Below, piece after piece: positions 27,670 through 61,401 of a DNA stretch of 64,000 nucleotides; position 1 is the stretch's first letter; each line of letters opens with the position of its first letter. The DNA lies in assembly GCA_024305405.1 (NCBI GenBank), contig JAKNDB010000068.1:10711501-10775500 (forward strand), read 5' to 3'. Under the pieces are notes generated by a model, which saw only the letters and a list, made by a program, of their open reading frames with translations, was not told where the DNA came from and did not search any database. Source of the DNA: Dirofilaria immitis. Its lineage: Eukaryota; Nematoda; Chromadorea; Rhabditida; Onchocercidae. A program made the position numbers and the translations under genes.

Positions 27670-30262
27670 TGAATAATTACATATGTCAGTTGCTTAAAAT
27701 TGATGAAATTTCATATATAACCTCTAACAAATTCGCAAATTTTTATTTCAATTTTTAATTTTTATGGAATGAGAATAAAAAAGCTTAGAGCAGAAGCTAG
27801 CTATCTGGCTACCGGTTGCGATTAACTGACTATAATAAATAGCATTGGTTGGTTGGAAGGAGGAAAAATGCTGATATTGTGAGATATTATCAATATTTCT
27901 AGACGACATATTAGCTCGAATTACTTCACAATCTTCACTATTTCATTCCCTTAGCATCAATTTTGGCCGGCAATTTTTCGCTTTTAGAGCAAACATTACC
28001 TTAATCCATCTTTAATTTTTCTTTTTTTATGTTCCAATCTATCGTGTCATGCCAAAAGAGTCATTACATGCTTTTTCTTATTTTCAAAAATAAAAATGAA
28101 AAGAAATTTATCCGTTAAAATTTATTATTATTAAAAAGATTGAAATTAAGGAAGCATAGTTGACCATGTACACAAGCTAATTAGCAAAAGCTTATTTTTC
28201 GACATCAAAACGCATCAAAATATTCGAAAAAAACAATTGATGGCAAAGTTATTCATCCATTAATTTTTAGGTGTCAGAATTTTTGATTCAAGAATCTTGT
28301 GTCCCATTCAAATTATTATTCTCACACTAGAATTTTTAAACATATGTCGCTCTTTTTATTCCAAAGTTTTCGTATTTTTAGTTTCAGAATTATGCAGTGA
28401 ACAAAATTCTCTCAAGGTTTTTTCTTCTGGACTGTTCTCTTTTAGTTCTTGCGTATTACGTGAGCATGTATACGTATCATTTTATCTCTGCGTACTTTTT
28501 TATATTGTCCTATAAAGGTCATGAGGCATACAATACATCACCTTCAGTGAAATTCCTCTTCTGAAACACTAGGATACGAACAAAAAATAGCGTACCGAAC
28601 ATTTCAGTGTTAAAAATCTTTGTCTAATTTTTTGCCTTAATATTTCCACTTCGTAGATGAATTCCAGAATTCCGATTTTAAGCTCGATAAATTCTAATAG
28701 TAACCCAATTTTACAGTGACTTAATCATTTTTGGATATGAGATTAAAATTAAAAAAATATTCACATTTAAATATAAACAAAAATTCAAATAGATTTTATG
28801 ATAATTATTAAGTTTTTTCTTTTTGTAATCAACAGTAACTTAAGTCGAATGAAAGAATTAATAATAAATAAAATAGATGACGAAATTTTCTCAGTAGAAG
28901 ATAACTGAATATTATGGAATTAAAATGCCATTTGAACCGAATTACTTTTTACTTATGATATATTGTTACTATAATTACTGTACCGTCAGTAGTTATTAAC
29001 CGATGAAAAAATTTTGTAAAATCATGTGATTCTTCTAAAAAATTGTATCGTATTAAAAATTTGTAATTTCCCCATAAATGAACTTTATTTCAATTTTGTT
29101 CCATTTTTTTAATTTTATATCATCTCAAAATGATATCTGCTTATTGTTAAAACATTGATTATTAACAGACTTCAAGTTAATTACTTTCATTTCAAGTTTA
29201 GATCTTCTTTATTTAACCTATAAATATGTATTTTTCTCCCAAAATGAAATTTACACATCATTGAAAGTATAAAACTTAGAAATATATAATTCTTCAAAGC
29301 AGACCAAACTTCTCTTTTAGCTTGATTTGGTGTGAAATGGATTTCGAATGGAAATCCTTTCCTTTAAAACTAAAAAATATAAAACAATTTCCTCTCTATA
29401 GTGAAGGTCTCTTAAATTAATTCGAAGCTAAATTCACAGCCAAAAAAAAAAAAAAAAAAAAAACGATAATTGCTGCTCTTATGGCGCACATTCTGATAAA
29501 ACAGAAATGTAAAAATAATCACAATGCGATCGATTATGCTTACTTATCATTGAGCTACTTTTGGTTAGTATACAATATTCCTTTATTTTCAACTATTTTC
29601 ATGTTTATTTCTATTTACATGAGTAAATTTATCATTGATTTAAATTAATTTATACTTATTTATGTATATTGCATAAATGAATTACATGATACGTTTGATA
29701 CGTGATAAGTGATATCGTCATCTAGTTCTTTCAATTTATTTTAATGTATATGTCCATGATCTTTTTCTTTGAAAACTTTTTCAAACTTTTTTCATCTTTG
29801 TTCCATTTGTAATTCCTGAAAAAAGCTATTTAAAACATTTTTTTCGCCAGAACCGAAAATCCTCTTCATCATATTGATTTATACCAGCGACTTAACTTCA
29901 TCCTTCTAATATCTGATATATAAAAATGGAGACCACTGATTAAAGAGTTATATATTTTTTTAAAGCGCCCTTACTTCTAAAAAGATTAGATATAAGATGC
30001 TTTGAGAATTAGCTATCAAAAAGTTGATTCTCGATATACAAAGACTATCAAACTTAATTAAGTAATATTAGAAATAAAATTCTTCTGTCTTTCCGCTCGG
30101 AAACCCATCAGTAAAAATTTTTTCATATGATTTAATACAAATTTACAAATTTTCTTAATTAATTTATCGGAGTTTTTTTCTTTTTGCCAAATCAAAAATT
30201 CAGGATGAAAGAATGACAAAATTTGATTAAATAATTTGGCAACATTATTATTCGTTTCTTTT

Positions 30263-30574
30263 GATATTTATCTTTTACTTGAAAGCCTGAAATTTTGTCA
30301 AATGGCTAGAAAATCCAGAAATTGACCGAATCAGAAGAAATAGCCATTGGAAAGGATCTCATCGTTAGGGAGAAACACCTAATTCAATAAGGCGGCTCAT
30401 CCAGTAAGCCATAGCATGAAAAAATTGCATCATTCAAAATCCATTTGAGTATGAATGACAGCTATTCCCTTATAGTATTGTTAAAAAAAAAAAAAAAAGA
30501 AAAACGCATTTCTAGAATAATTTCAAATTTTTTTCTTGACAAAACTTCAGGCTTTCAAATAAAAGATAAATACC
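30263..30574. repeat. Inverted repeat, two 38-nt arms with 236-nt spacer
   Basis: Arm 1 (30263-30300) and arm 2 (30537-30574) are reverse complements at 35 of 38 positions. All three differences are transitions, and in a minus-strand RNA each would be a G-U wobble pair. Sequence similarity fades on both sides of the arms. The unit could be a decayed MITE-like element or a long-hairpin RNA precursor. There is no recognised family. Confidence 0.75.
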
Positions 30575-33500
30575 AAAAATTCGGTAGAAAATGTCTCGCA
30601 GAGAATGACATAACACAGTGGTTGATTAAATGGCATAGATGCAGTTAGGAATGAGGAAGTTCAGTTTCCCTCCATGCGAAAGCTGAAAATCTGACTGTGT
30701 CGTTTAAAAGAATGACTATCTCATGTCATCTTATAGATGATAAGATTTTGTACCATTCAAGAACATATGACTGGTAAATTAAAGTGTAAAGTATTAGTTC
30801 TGTTTGATTGCTGACTTTCATTGTTATCAATGATTAATCCATAATTTCCTAAGAATGAAAAAAGGTTATCCTGGATTAGTTAGATTTGATAAAACTCATT
30901 GAAAGAAATTATTTAAAGCTAGATCTTTTAGAAAGGTCAGCAATTATGTTATGGCAAAAAAAAAGCTTTATCGAAATAAAAAGTTCGGTTGATCTTCCAT
31001 TTTGCCCAGAAAAAAAAAGAATCATTCCTGAGCGATGGCGCTTTTCTTACATCCATATATTTGTTCTGTGCTTCCGCTTTTAAGGATTACCATTTCCTTG
31101 TTTAGTCATAGGCCAATATTTCCTATTCCTCTTATCTAGGAAATGCATTACTAGAAGAAAGTTAAGCAAAAGTGCTTTTATTATTTGATACCGGAATAAT
31201 TCCAAATCATTGCAGATATTGAATTGCTAAGTGATATGATGTGTGATGTTTAGAATTTTGAGATTAATGGATGATGTTATTTTCAAGCGTTAAACTCATT
31301 TAATCGATTTTTGTATAATAAAAGTTGAATTAGTTTCATTCTGAAATTTTTTATTTCTGCTATACCCAAATATTTATTTAGAGTTAAACGGCAGTGTAGC
31401 TAATATTGATAGACGTAATCATTACGAAGATTATCACAATTTGTAAACATTATAGCGCTAACATTAATGCTTATGATTTTCTCCAGTTATAATCTTTGCC
31501 AAATCATTTCTCTTTTTTAACCGCTCCATATCTTTGTTTTATACTCTTTTTATCTGCTAAATTTCCTGAAGAATGATGTGAAAGTTGTTGACTGATGTGC
31601 TGCTGATATGAGGATCATTGATTGCACGAAGTTTAAATTATTGCCAAATATTCCTTTACCTTCTCTTTTCTGCCAAATTATTTTACCATTTCTTTTCTTT
31701 TACTATTTAATCATATATTCTACAAATTTTTGATTGATGATTGCCACTGTTAGTATTACTAATACTGTTTATAGTATTATCACTATTTTATCAGAACAGA
31801 ACTCTCCGTATTCTTTTCCATATTCTCACTACTCATTCTTCTTCCATTCTTGTTTATTGATGAGTTACATATAACATCTTCTACTATCTCTTTTTTTCTT
31901 CTCTATTATAATGGATGATTTCGATTAGCAATAGTAGACTAAAGATGATGGCATCCTTTTTATGTAATTATATTTATGCTATGAATGATCAACTAGTTCT
32001 AATGAGTTTGATGAATGCTATTTTGATTAAGAAAAGAAATAATTTAAGGTTTAAGATTTTATAGAGTTCTGTTTTTATCAATATTTCTTTTCATTTTATT
32101 ACATCCAAAAATCTTTCGTTGAAATTTGTTTTCATTTTTCGTTTTTAATTTTATACTTATCGATAGTATTAAATTTCAAATTCTTTTTATTTTATTATTA
32201 TATTTTATTTTTAATCTGTCTTTCATCGTAAATAGATTAAAGAAGTATGACGTAGAATGGATAGAAATAAAAAGTACTAAAAGCAGTCCTTTCTCTATTT
32301 TCCATCTGTTCTCATATCAAAATGGGAGGACAAAACGAAAGAAAAGTGCAACGGAATCGTGAAAAATATTCTGTGTATTACAAAGTTTACTAATTTTCAT
32401 TATCCTTGTGGTAAAGATATAAGTCATAAGCAATTTTCATTTTCATAATTTTCTGAAATGATTAAGTGTTTCTAATAAGTGTTAATTTCAAAATTGAAGC
32501 TCTTTCTATCTTGTTCATCCCGATGTTTTACTAAGATAAAATAAGAGGACAATGGATTTGATTAGATTGGAAAATATAGTTTGAATATTAAATTTTAAAC
32601 AAATTTTTACATCAATTTTCTTAAGATAAAAATCAAATATATTAATTGTTTGATTTTTCTAAATGAATAATTGCCCAATTTTTACAAGTAAAACCAAAAA
32701 AAAATGATGCAATTTGTTTTCTAAACTTACATCTTATACTTTTTATTCAATCTTCTCTAATAAGAAGATCGTATCGCTTTTGCTTTATAATTTTCCCATT
32801 TGTCATAGCTTTTCTTCATGCGTCCAGTTATTGTATTAACAAATCGGTTATTGTAATGGCATATTTTATTCACAGATAAGCCTACAACTAAAAGCGCAAA
32901 AGGTGACTTCCAAGGAACGGGAGAAGACAAATCTACAACAAACGAAAATGAAATGGAATGAGGCTTTTCGCTAGAGATAAAAATGTCATCTTATTACTGA
33001 TCGTCGACCTCATATAGGTTTGGAAATATCCCCAGTTTAATTTATCATCATATTATCAATGCTACCGGACTGTTACTACTTCTGCTACCATTGCTACGCT
33101 GTCATATCAGTATTATTATTACTACTTCTCGATAGCAAAACAACATAAAGTTATCAGTGGATGAAAAATAATTGCCATAACAATCACAATACAATGGGCT
33201 TTCGTAGATAATGAAAGAAGCAAACAAAAACAACAGCAAAGTTAATAAAAATTATAAAAATATGTATGATGTTGCAAATAATTGCAAAACATTTTAAATG
33301 CAAAATTTTCTTATTTTCCTTGCAACAAATCAGTTATTATCTCATTAAAACTATTCTTATTACTTCTATTATTCTTCCAGTTTTTACTATAATTATTGGT
33401 AATATTTTATTATTATCAGCTTGTTCTATCAATGTCATATATACTCTTGATGTAACTTAAATAAATGAAATCAGAAAATTTCAAGTCAGAGTATCAACCA

Positions 33501-33812
33501 TCAATTAACAACATTTCATTGATTAGATGTGACAGAACGATATCATCCCACTTTTCTATTTTAATTTAATAAAGATATTGCTACTGAAATTCTGATGCAA
33601 ATTATCTAAAACACAACTTGCTAATGCTGCTGATATCGTCGAAATAATCTAACATTGAAAAAAATTTTGGTTGGAAATTTCTTCGAATTTTAAAAATTTG
33701 AAATTTGATTGCGAATTTAATATTTCCACCTAATCAATATTAATACCAGCTATTACTACTGCTACCGTTTATTATTGAATCTGGTAGTTAACTGAATAAA
33801 TAGCGTATCCAC

Positions 33813-33826
33813 ATGGCGCTGTCGTC

Positions 33827-33830
<4 letters not shown>
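33813..33830 (+). promoter_or_regulatory. Short uORF overlapping the unc-103 start
   Basis: An upstream ATG opens a five-codon frame (MALSS) whose TGA overlaps the channel start as ATGA at 33827-33830. If the mRNA leader includes it, scanning ribosomes would meet this frame first and main-frame translation would need leaky scanning or stop-start reinitiation. Whether the mature leader contains it is unknown, because the 5' end or trans-splice site is not visible with certainty. Confidence 0.45.
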
Positions 33831-55143
<21,313 letters not shown>

Positions 55144-58100
55144 CAGTACTCAATTACGGCTTCATTCTTCTCTTCCTCTCAATTCATCTTTTTTACTTTT
55201 CACGGAAATTTTTATTTATCGTATCCTCATTTCTTTCTGCTCCTTCTAGACATCTCATTGTATGTAGCGGCGAGTTTTGTGCTCAATTAGTATATCATAA
55301 TACAAATATATTTTTTGGAACCTTTCTGTGCAGTAATCAATCTTTTAAACGTCCGACCCTTTTTCCAGCAAAAAATGGATTCTTTCTGCAATTTTGAATT
55401 TAGAATTATTATCTTGAATTGAAAGGAAAAGATATCGGAATAAAATTAATTACTTAAGAAGAAAAAATCAATATTTGTGTTGTGATACACATTGACAATT
55501 TTCTTTTCTCAGGGATCTATGTCGTCCCGGTGTGTCATATGGTTTTTGCGATGCTTTTTTTGTTTCGTCAAATTAGAAATTTAAATCTACTTTGTTTAGT
55601 TGAAATGTTGATTAATTTTGAGTGCAAATGATAGTATTATATGATAATAGATCGCTTCACTTCGGTGCCATCCTTTTTCTTTTTTTTTTTAAAAATTTTA
55701 TTTAGATCGTTGCTAAATTACTATTGTTGAGAAATTGTTTATTTGTTTGTTTGTTGGTAGTATTTCTGCACTAAAAACGAAGCAAAATGTAAAGAAAACA
55801 TATACATGACTGAAATCATTTTTAGAGAATCTTTCTTCTGTCAGATATAAACTGATTTATTTTGAATTGCGTAATTCAGTGACTTTTACATTTGGGGATT
55901 CAATTCGAAACACTCAAGTTTTTAGTGTTGAATTAGAAAATGCTGAATTAGATGCGAATTTTGATTGGAAGAAGTAGCGCAAACAAATTATAATTATTGC
56001 TTTTCTAGCATTTCGAATTCAAAATGATCTCGTTATTCCCTTCGTATTCATCTTCCTTTATCTCTCTCTTTTACTTTTTCTATGCCATCCTAAAATTTTT
56101 ATGTATCTCTCAATATACCAACCAAACAAATGCAGTTTCTATACATTAAGTTTAAAAAGAATAAAATTATATAAATTACTTCTCCAAAGTAATCTCTATC
56201 ACAGCAGCATAGTGTATAAACATGAATAAATTTTTCTGTGTTCTCAATATAAAAATGCTTATTAAGTTACAATGCTTAGGTATCTTACTACTTCGAATCT
56301 TATCAATTTTCTCAAACCACTGCTTCATCTTGCTGCTAAAATTCATTTAATTAAGAGATGATGAAAAATTTGAATATTTTTCTTCGTTTGAAGTTTTACA
56401 AAAATCTTTCACTTTTCTGGAACATTAAACATTGTGAGATTAGTTAATGTGCTGCTATCATTTAAAATGGCATAAGTTCTCGTATTGATTTTTTAGTCCT
56501 TAAATAATAGATTATGGAAAGTTTTCCTGATCCTATCCTACACAGGAAGAATTTAAATTTATTCAAAAAATCATAGCACTACAAAGCAATGCGGATTTTT
56601 GGTGTTTTACTGAACAAATAATAGCCGCATTCTGTACTCTTCAGCGGAACCAAATTGAACAAAAATAAATTATCACCTTATTTTGTTTTTATCATTTCAA
56701 TAATAAACTAAGTGGCAAAGATTTCATCAAATATACGATCCAAATAGTCCCAACATCTTATCTCTTATTAGAATTCTTTTTTTTTTTAAATGTAGAATTA
56801 ACTAATTTTAAGTGAAGGGGAAAATGCTAAAAGCATAGTCATATATTGTTGTGGATAATGTGAAAATCTGAAATATGAAATGAGAGGAATCATAAATTCC
56901 TTTGGTTGATACTTCATTAATCCTATTGAAGCATCTCGCATATGCAAACATGTTTTTCTTCATGTTCAGTATTTACAAGGAAATAAGTTCAAATTTTAGA
57001 GTTTTCCGAAAATCATGAAAATCTTAAATTCGTTTTTGTCTAAGTGATTTTAAATTTATTTCAGCGGGATGACTGAAACTTACATCAAAATTATTATCAT
57101 ATTATCACACAGGAAATTTTCTTTACTATTCACATATTACATTTACTATTATCATACATTACACAAAAAAATGATTTAACAATTTCTTAAATAGAAGAAA
57201 AAAGATGCAGAAAAATGAGAATTTTCAGAGTAAGAATTAAAAGGTAAAAGGAATTATATAGCTAAATTATGCAAGATGGTAGACTAATCAGAAAAGATAA
57301 GAAACGCTTTTATAAATGAAAGGAAAGAAAATATACCATGAGTAGGAAATAAGAAAGTTTTATTTGTAGATAAATAAATGAACAAATTATTTCATCTTAA
57401 AATCCGTGTCGACACAAATAGTTACAAGAAACAGATAGTAGTATAGCCAAAAATGAATATATTACAGAATTGGAAAGAAAAATAAGCAATATTAAGTGTA
57501 AAGAATTAGATAGGGAAGAAGAATCAAACAACTTTAACATAAGTTTGTGAAACTCATCTAAGAAAATTTTAGTTAATTTAAAGAACTAAAAAGGAATTTA
57601 AAGAATTAAATGATGTAAATAGCCTCCACAAAAGTCAGTCTATTGGGTTGGAGAGAGAAACGAGAATTTGCTCATAGGTTATCTTTCTCTAAACAAAACA
57701 TTCGATTAGACGATGTAAATACGATCAAATTTTATAGATTTGTCAGGGATAGATGATATTTCAAATCACTTCGCTTATAATCTCTAATTTCGCGATCGAA
57801 ATAGTAGTGTCATGGACTCTATATAGCATTCAGGTTCCTTAGAGCAGTTTTTATAGTATTCCTACATTTAATCATCTGTAATCAAATGATGTTAAAACCA
57901 GGCACTGATTAACAATAAAACTTCAAATTCACTTTTGTCCCATACTAAATCCCCTTATAATGGAGACAACATAATTACAATAATCGTTTTGTGCATCAAT
58001 TACTTATGAGAAGCTCAAAATCATATCCGCATGCTCTTCTTGCATTGGTAAACCCATACGCTGAATTATTTATACATTTGAAACTCACTCATTTTTTATA

Positions 58101-58753
58101 TTCCATTGAACGACAAAAAAGTCAGTACAAAAAAACAAAAACAAAACAAGGATGTATAAGGAAAACAAAAACATACTTTAATAATAAGATTTTTACGTAT
58201 TCTATGTTTAAAAGTCTTATTTGAGTATTTTAAACAGATCTATTTATTATTCAACTCAACCACTGTAGGTCATTCAATCGACAATAGTGGTGAGCAGTTA
58301 TGTTCAAAACGAGGTAACCATAATATGGTGCAAATGTAGTAATGACAATAATTAGACCGATAAAACTGAAAAAAAAGAAAAAACAGTCGTTCATCTAAGT
58401 GGTTAGGATAGTAACATCGGTGTTCGTTCATTATCAATTTACAAAATTTCCAGAAAGCGCAAAACGTAGAGAAATCTACAGAAAAATGAAATATAAAATG
58501 AAAATAACAAAGACACACGAAAAACAACCGTGATGATAAATCTAAAGAGAGAATAAAAAGAGACAATGAGGCATATGGTAATCATAAAAAGCGTCTAAAG
58601 CGATCGTATAAAAGTAATTATTGCTTTATTTCCAACATCATACAAATATTTAATGAGATTGATGAACAAGAAAAAAATAATCGAATCTATCTAAAACTGG
58701 ACCATCATTATTAGCTATCTTTGGGAAGAAAAACTCTGAAAGTTACAACAATC
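55144..58753. other. 3' ends of two converging genes and intergenic DNA
   Basis: Follows the unc-103 stop on plus and the SWIB gene stop on minus, so the two genes converge. A plus-strand AATAAA at 55439-55444 could be the unc-103 poly(A) signal. No other coding unit is convincing; a 98-codon minus frame at 58270-58566 has Phe/Tyr/Cys-heavy random content and is probably downstream untranslated DNA. Confidence 0.55.
58625..58630 (-). terminator. Possible poly(A) signal of the SWIB gene
   Basis: AATAAA on the minus strand about 125 nt after the SWIB gene stop codon, a usual distance. In AT-rich DNA such a hexamer also occurs by chance. Confidence 0.35.
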
Positions 58754-59068
58754 TCAACTGCTTTCATTTTCGTCATCTTCATCATCCTCTTCTTCATCAT
58801 TATTTCCTTCAACGTCACTTTTTATTTTGGCATTATCACCATCCTGCTTTACATTTCCGTCACCACTACTATTTTTATCATTATTACTCTCAGCTTCCAA
58901 TCGTGCTTCTTCTTCCGCTTCAAATTTTTCCAAAGCAGCTCGCTCTTCCTCGTCCAAAAACTTTGGTTCAATGATATGAGAAGCGAGATCCTTCATCAAG
59001 CCAAAAGCAAGAAAACGTCTTTTGAAAATCTTCATGAGAAGTTCATCAGGCAACACATAGCGTTTATC
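58754..59068 (-). CDS. SWIB-gene last exon (SWIB second half, acidic tail)
   Basis: Encodes DKRYVLPDELLMKIFKRRF and LAFGLMKDLASHIIEPKFL, completing SWIB, then a Glu-rich helix and a tail of Asp/Glu/Asn/Ser ending in a run of acidic residues. Acceptor TTTCAG; TGA at 58754-58756. The 128-codon frame on the opposite strand is its shadow. Confidence 0.9.
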   Translation of the reverse strand, partial: DKRYVLPDELLMKIFKRRFLAFGLMKDLASHIIEPKFLDEEERAALEKFEAEEEARLEAESNNDKNSSGDGNVKQDGDNAKIKSDVEGNNDEEEDDEDDENESS

Positions 59069-60865
59069 CTGAAAATTGTTATAAACAATAAAATTTTTTG
59101 TGCTTAAAATAGAAAAGATAAACGACTATATAATTATGATTTATATTCAAAATAAAATAAAACTGCGTTATGCAGCATGTAAATGGATTCTACTTAAACA
59201 AAAGCAACGTACTTTTGGATCAAGTAAATTATTGCTCGAAAATATGCCCACATTGTTTTGATTACATCACAACGTCGCATATACCGTTTACCACAGACTG
59301 CAGCAAGATCTTCTGTCAATGCGCAATAAACATTATATGGACCCTGTAAATAACATAACAACTGTTTAAAAACTGCAAAAATAAGTACAAGAAATTTTAA
59401 GAGCATAAAAAATATAATTCGTAAAAATTGAAAAAAAAGGACAAAGAAAAAAATGAAAAAAAAATAATAAAAACAAATGTGAAGAGATGACTGAAAATGA
59501 ATAAAATCTGTGACAAAGAAATGAAAAGAAATGAGATGTTGATATAAAACAATGATAAAAGCGAAAATCATTATTTTCACAGTTCCATTTCAACTACTTT
59601 ATTATACAATATACAAGTATAACGTTTGATCATTCAATCTAAATTTATAAGATTTGACTTCCTCTACAGTGAAATATACGTCAAGCAAGTAAGATACTGT
59701 TTATTAAAAAATAATCAACAATATCAGTAAACGAAAATATTGAGTTCAACTTGATCTCAACCTAAAATATCGGTTTTCTTCCATAACAACATCTCCTACC
59801 ACTCTTTGACAATTGCAACTCATACCAATTTGGAGATATCCTGATCACAGTATGTGAAAAATTTCATGATCATAAATGATGCACCGGTAAACTTCAAACC
59901 TTCTTTTTGCGAGGCTTTGACCCACTTTCAGTATTTCCTTTGTTTCTTTTCTTAGTAGTTTGTCTTGATGTCACCGCTGCTCTTCGCCTTTTCTGCCCAA
60001 CTTCCAGTAACTCCGCGTCTGATTCTGAAGATTTTCGTTTCCTTGTTTCCTAAACATTTTCAATATTAAAAGGAACAAATCTAAATTAGATTTTAACAAA
60101 TCTTAATAAATTTTATGTGATGTATGTTGAAATGCAAACTAAAAACTCACAAATTTCTACGGAATTGCTTTAATACAGCATAAGATGCAAAATTCTCCAT
60201 TCAAAAATTGCCGGAAGTTAGCGAAATTATGCAATTAGAGAATGAAAATAAATGAGCAAACCTTAACTTTCTTTCTTGGCGCGCGATCTGTAAAAACAAC
60301 TCCATCGTCAGATTCCGAATCTGATTTATTATCTGCTTCTGATTTTCCCTTCTCAATAGCGTTTGTTTCAATTATCTTCAATAACTACCAATGAAATAAA
60401 AAATCGTTGCAAAAATGAAAAAAAGGATTTCGAGATATCACCTTTAGTGATATAATTTCACTATGACAACATTTCAAAATCATACATCCATAGTAATTTT
60501 ATCGATGGCTGCTTTATGGCTTGTAAAGTCGACATCGAAGGTTTCCTTCAACTTTTCTCGAATAATGCGACTTGTCAGTTTATCCATTCCTGCGAAACCC
60601 AAAAGATAAATTTGAATAAGGAAAGAAAAAAACTGTATTTCAATTATCTTCAATAACTATCAACGGAACAAAAAATCGTTCATTGCATCTAAGAGAAAAC
60701 AAATTCATTCGATAACTCATATAATTTTCAAATTGTCTTTTTCAAAAAATCGAAATTATATGCGAGAATTGAAAATAACGCACCGAACTGTTGTATTTGT
60801 CTTGCAACTGCATCTCGTATACGTTCTTCTTCTACCGGCAACTGAGTATCGTTAACATCCACCAT
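58754..60865 (-). CDS. DEK_C + SWIB/MDM2 domain protein (UAF30/TRI1-like)
   Basis: Nuclear, chromatin-associated protein by family. Exons in gene order: 60865-60784, 60589-60486, 60384-60262, 60049-59900, 59343-59213, 59068-58754; about 301 residues. Residues 1-62 form a DEK C-terminal-type domain (EERIRDAVARQIQQF, TSRIIREKLKETFDVDF, HKAAIDKI). Then comes an acidic/basic linker with nuclear-localisation-like clusters (PRKKVK, RKRK, KRRR, KPRKKK), then SWIB from ALTEDLAAVCGKRYMRR to FLAFGLMKDLASHIIEP, and an acidic tail. Yeast UAF30 (RNA polymerase I activation) and TRI1 share this DEK_C-SWIB order; the worm function is not known to me. Exon 5 is 131 nt where phase needs 132: a base is missing before NNLLDPK, so the literal reading is frameshifted. 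A TCTTCAG acceptor precedes the 5' leader. Confidence 0.88.
59213..59343 (-). CDS. SWIB-gene exon 5 (SWIB first half, frame broken)
   Basis: Reads GPYNVYCALTEDLAAVCG, KRYMRRCDVIKTMWAYFRA in phase 0. From about 59234 the conserved continuation NNLLDPK is found only in the next frame, as if one A of an A-run were missing. The exon is 131 nt, one short of the multiple of three required by phase-0 neighbours. Donor GTACGT. Confidence 0.8.
59900..60049 (-). CDS. SWIB-gene exon 4 (basic linker)
   Basis: Fifty codons, from ETRKRKSSESDAELLEV to SKPRKKK. Several basic clusters suggest nuclear import and nucleic-acid contact. Acceptor TTTAG, donor GTTTGA; phase 0/0. Confidence 0.85.
60262..60384 (-). 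CDS. SWIB-gene exon 3 (acidic linker)
   Basis: Encodes LLKIIETNAIEKGKSEADNK, then SDSESDDGVVFTDRAPRKKV K. Acidic Ser-rich segment followed by a basic cluster. Its first bases and acceptor have a diverged duplicate in intron 1 (60638-60680). Confidence 0.85.
60486..60589 (-). CDS. SWIB-gene exon 2 (DEK_C)
   Basis: Encodes GMDKLTSRIIREKLKETF and the following DVDFTSHKAAIDKITMD. The helices and the spacing of Leu/Ile residues fit DEK_C. Acceptor CGCAG, donor GTATGA, phase 0 out. Confidence 0.87.
60784..60865 (-). CDS. SWIB-gene exon 1 (DEK_C start)
   Basis: Starts MVDVNDTQLPVEEERIRDAV and ends QQF with one base carried over (donor GTGCGT). No ATG lies between it and a likely acceptor TCTTCAG at about 60917, leaving a 5' leader of about 51 nt, so the start is well supported. 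Confidence 0.85.
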
Positions 60866-61084
60866 TTTGCAAATACCGCAAAATGAGCTCCGAATGTAAC
60901 TTCCGAATGTAATTCCCTGAAGACTAAAAAGAAAAAAATTCTATGACCAAGTGGTTATAAAAATTTAGAACAAACATATTCGATTTCTAACAACTCAATG
61001 ACATATTTCAAATCATAAGACTCTTCTGATGAAACTATTTCATTGATTTTCCCTTTACGTATTAGTACTAATTCAAGTAAAACA

Positions 61085-61148
61085 GAAAAAAAAGGATATG
61101 AGTTAATATGTCTGTAAGAAAAAAGGATATGAGTTAATATGTCTGTAA
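61085..61148. repeat. Tandem duplication, two ~32-nt units
   Basis: The unit GGATATGAGTTAATATGTCT with flanking A-run and GTAA occurs twice in direct succession, with no difference except run length. Confidence 0.85.
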
Positions 61149-61401
61149 AATATAAAACATTTTCTCACTGCTTTATATGCCTTCACAAAAACCCACTAAT
61201 ACATTATATAAATATATAAATTAAATAAAAAATTTTCTAGAGTCTCAAGAAAGTTCTCGCAATTTTCATCTTTCTATGTTTTTCTTAAACTCCAATTTCA
61301 GCCAAACCCCAAATTTCGAACTGTTATCACGCTAAAGACAGTAAATACATCTTTCCCTCGCTGTACTTCATGCAAGACATTTGATTCGTATTACAGTTCA
61401 C

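Larger units (their letters stand above)
26636..33812. other. Gene-poor AT-rich DNA upstream of the channel gene
   Basis: No confident exon. Contains a 38-bp palindrome at 27472-27509, a TA microsatellite at 27637-27666, a run of about 22 A at 29442-29463 and an inverted repeat pair at 30263-30300/30537-30574. It may hold distal promoters or non-coding 5' exons of unc-103, but none could be shown. Confidence 0.55.

Noticed and set aside
29442..29463. Poly(A) run as the tail of a retrotransposed sequence
   Set aside because: The upstream sequence shows no coding or SINE-like features and no target-site duplication was evident.
58270..58566. 98-codon minus-strand frame
   Set aside because: Phe/Cys/Tyr-heavy random composition, no recognised motif, placed downstream of the SWIB gene; more likely untranslated DNA.
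58721..59107. 128-codon plus-strand frame
   Set aside because: Antisense shadow of the last SWIB-gene exon, whose acidic codons read as Phe/Ile/Ser-rich on the other strand.
59194..59580. 128-codon minus-strand frame including GPYNVYCALTEDL
   Set aside because: Only 59213-59343 is an exon; the upstream part is T-rich intron read through, and the downstream part runs past the donor in the frame left by the one-base break.
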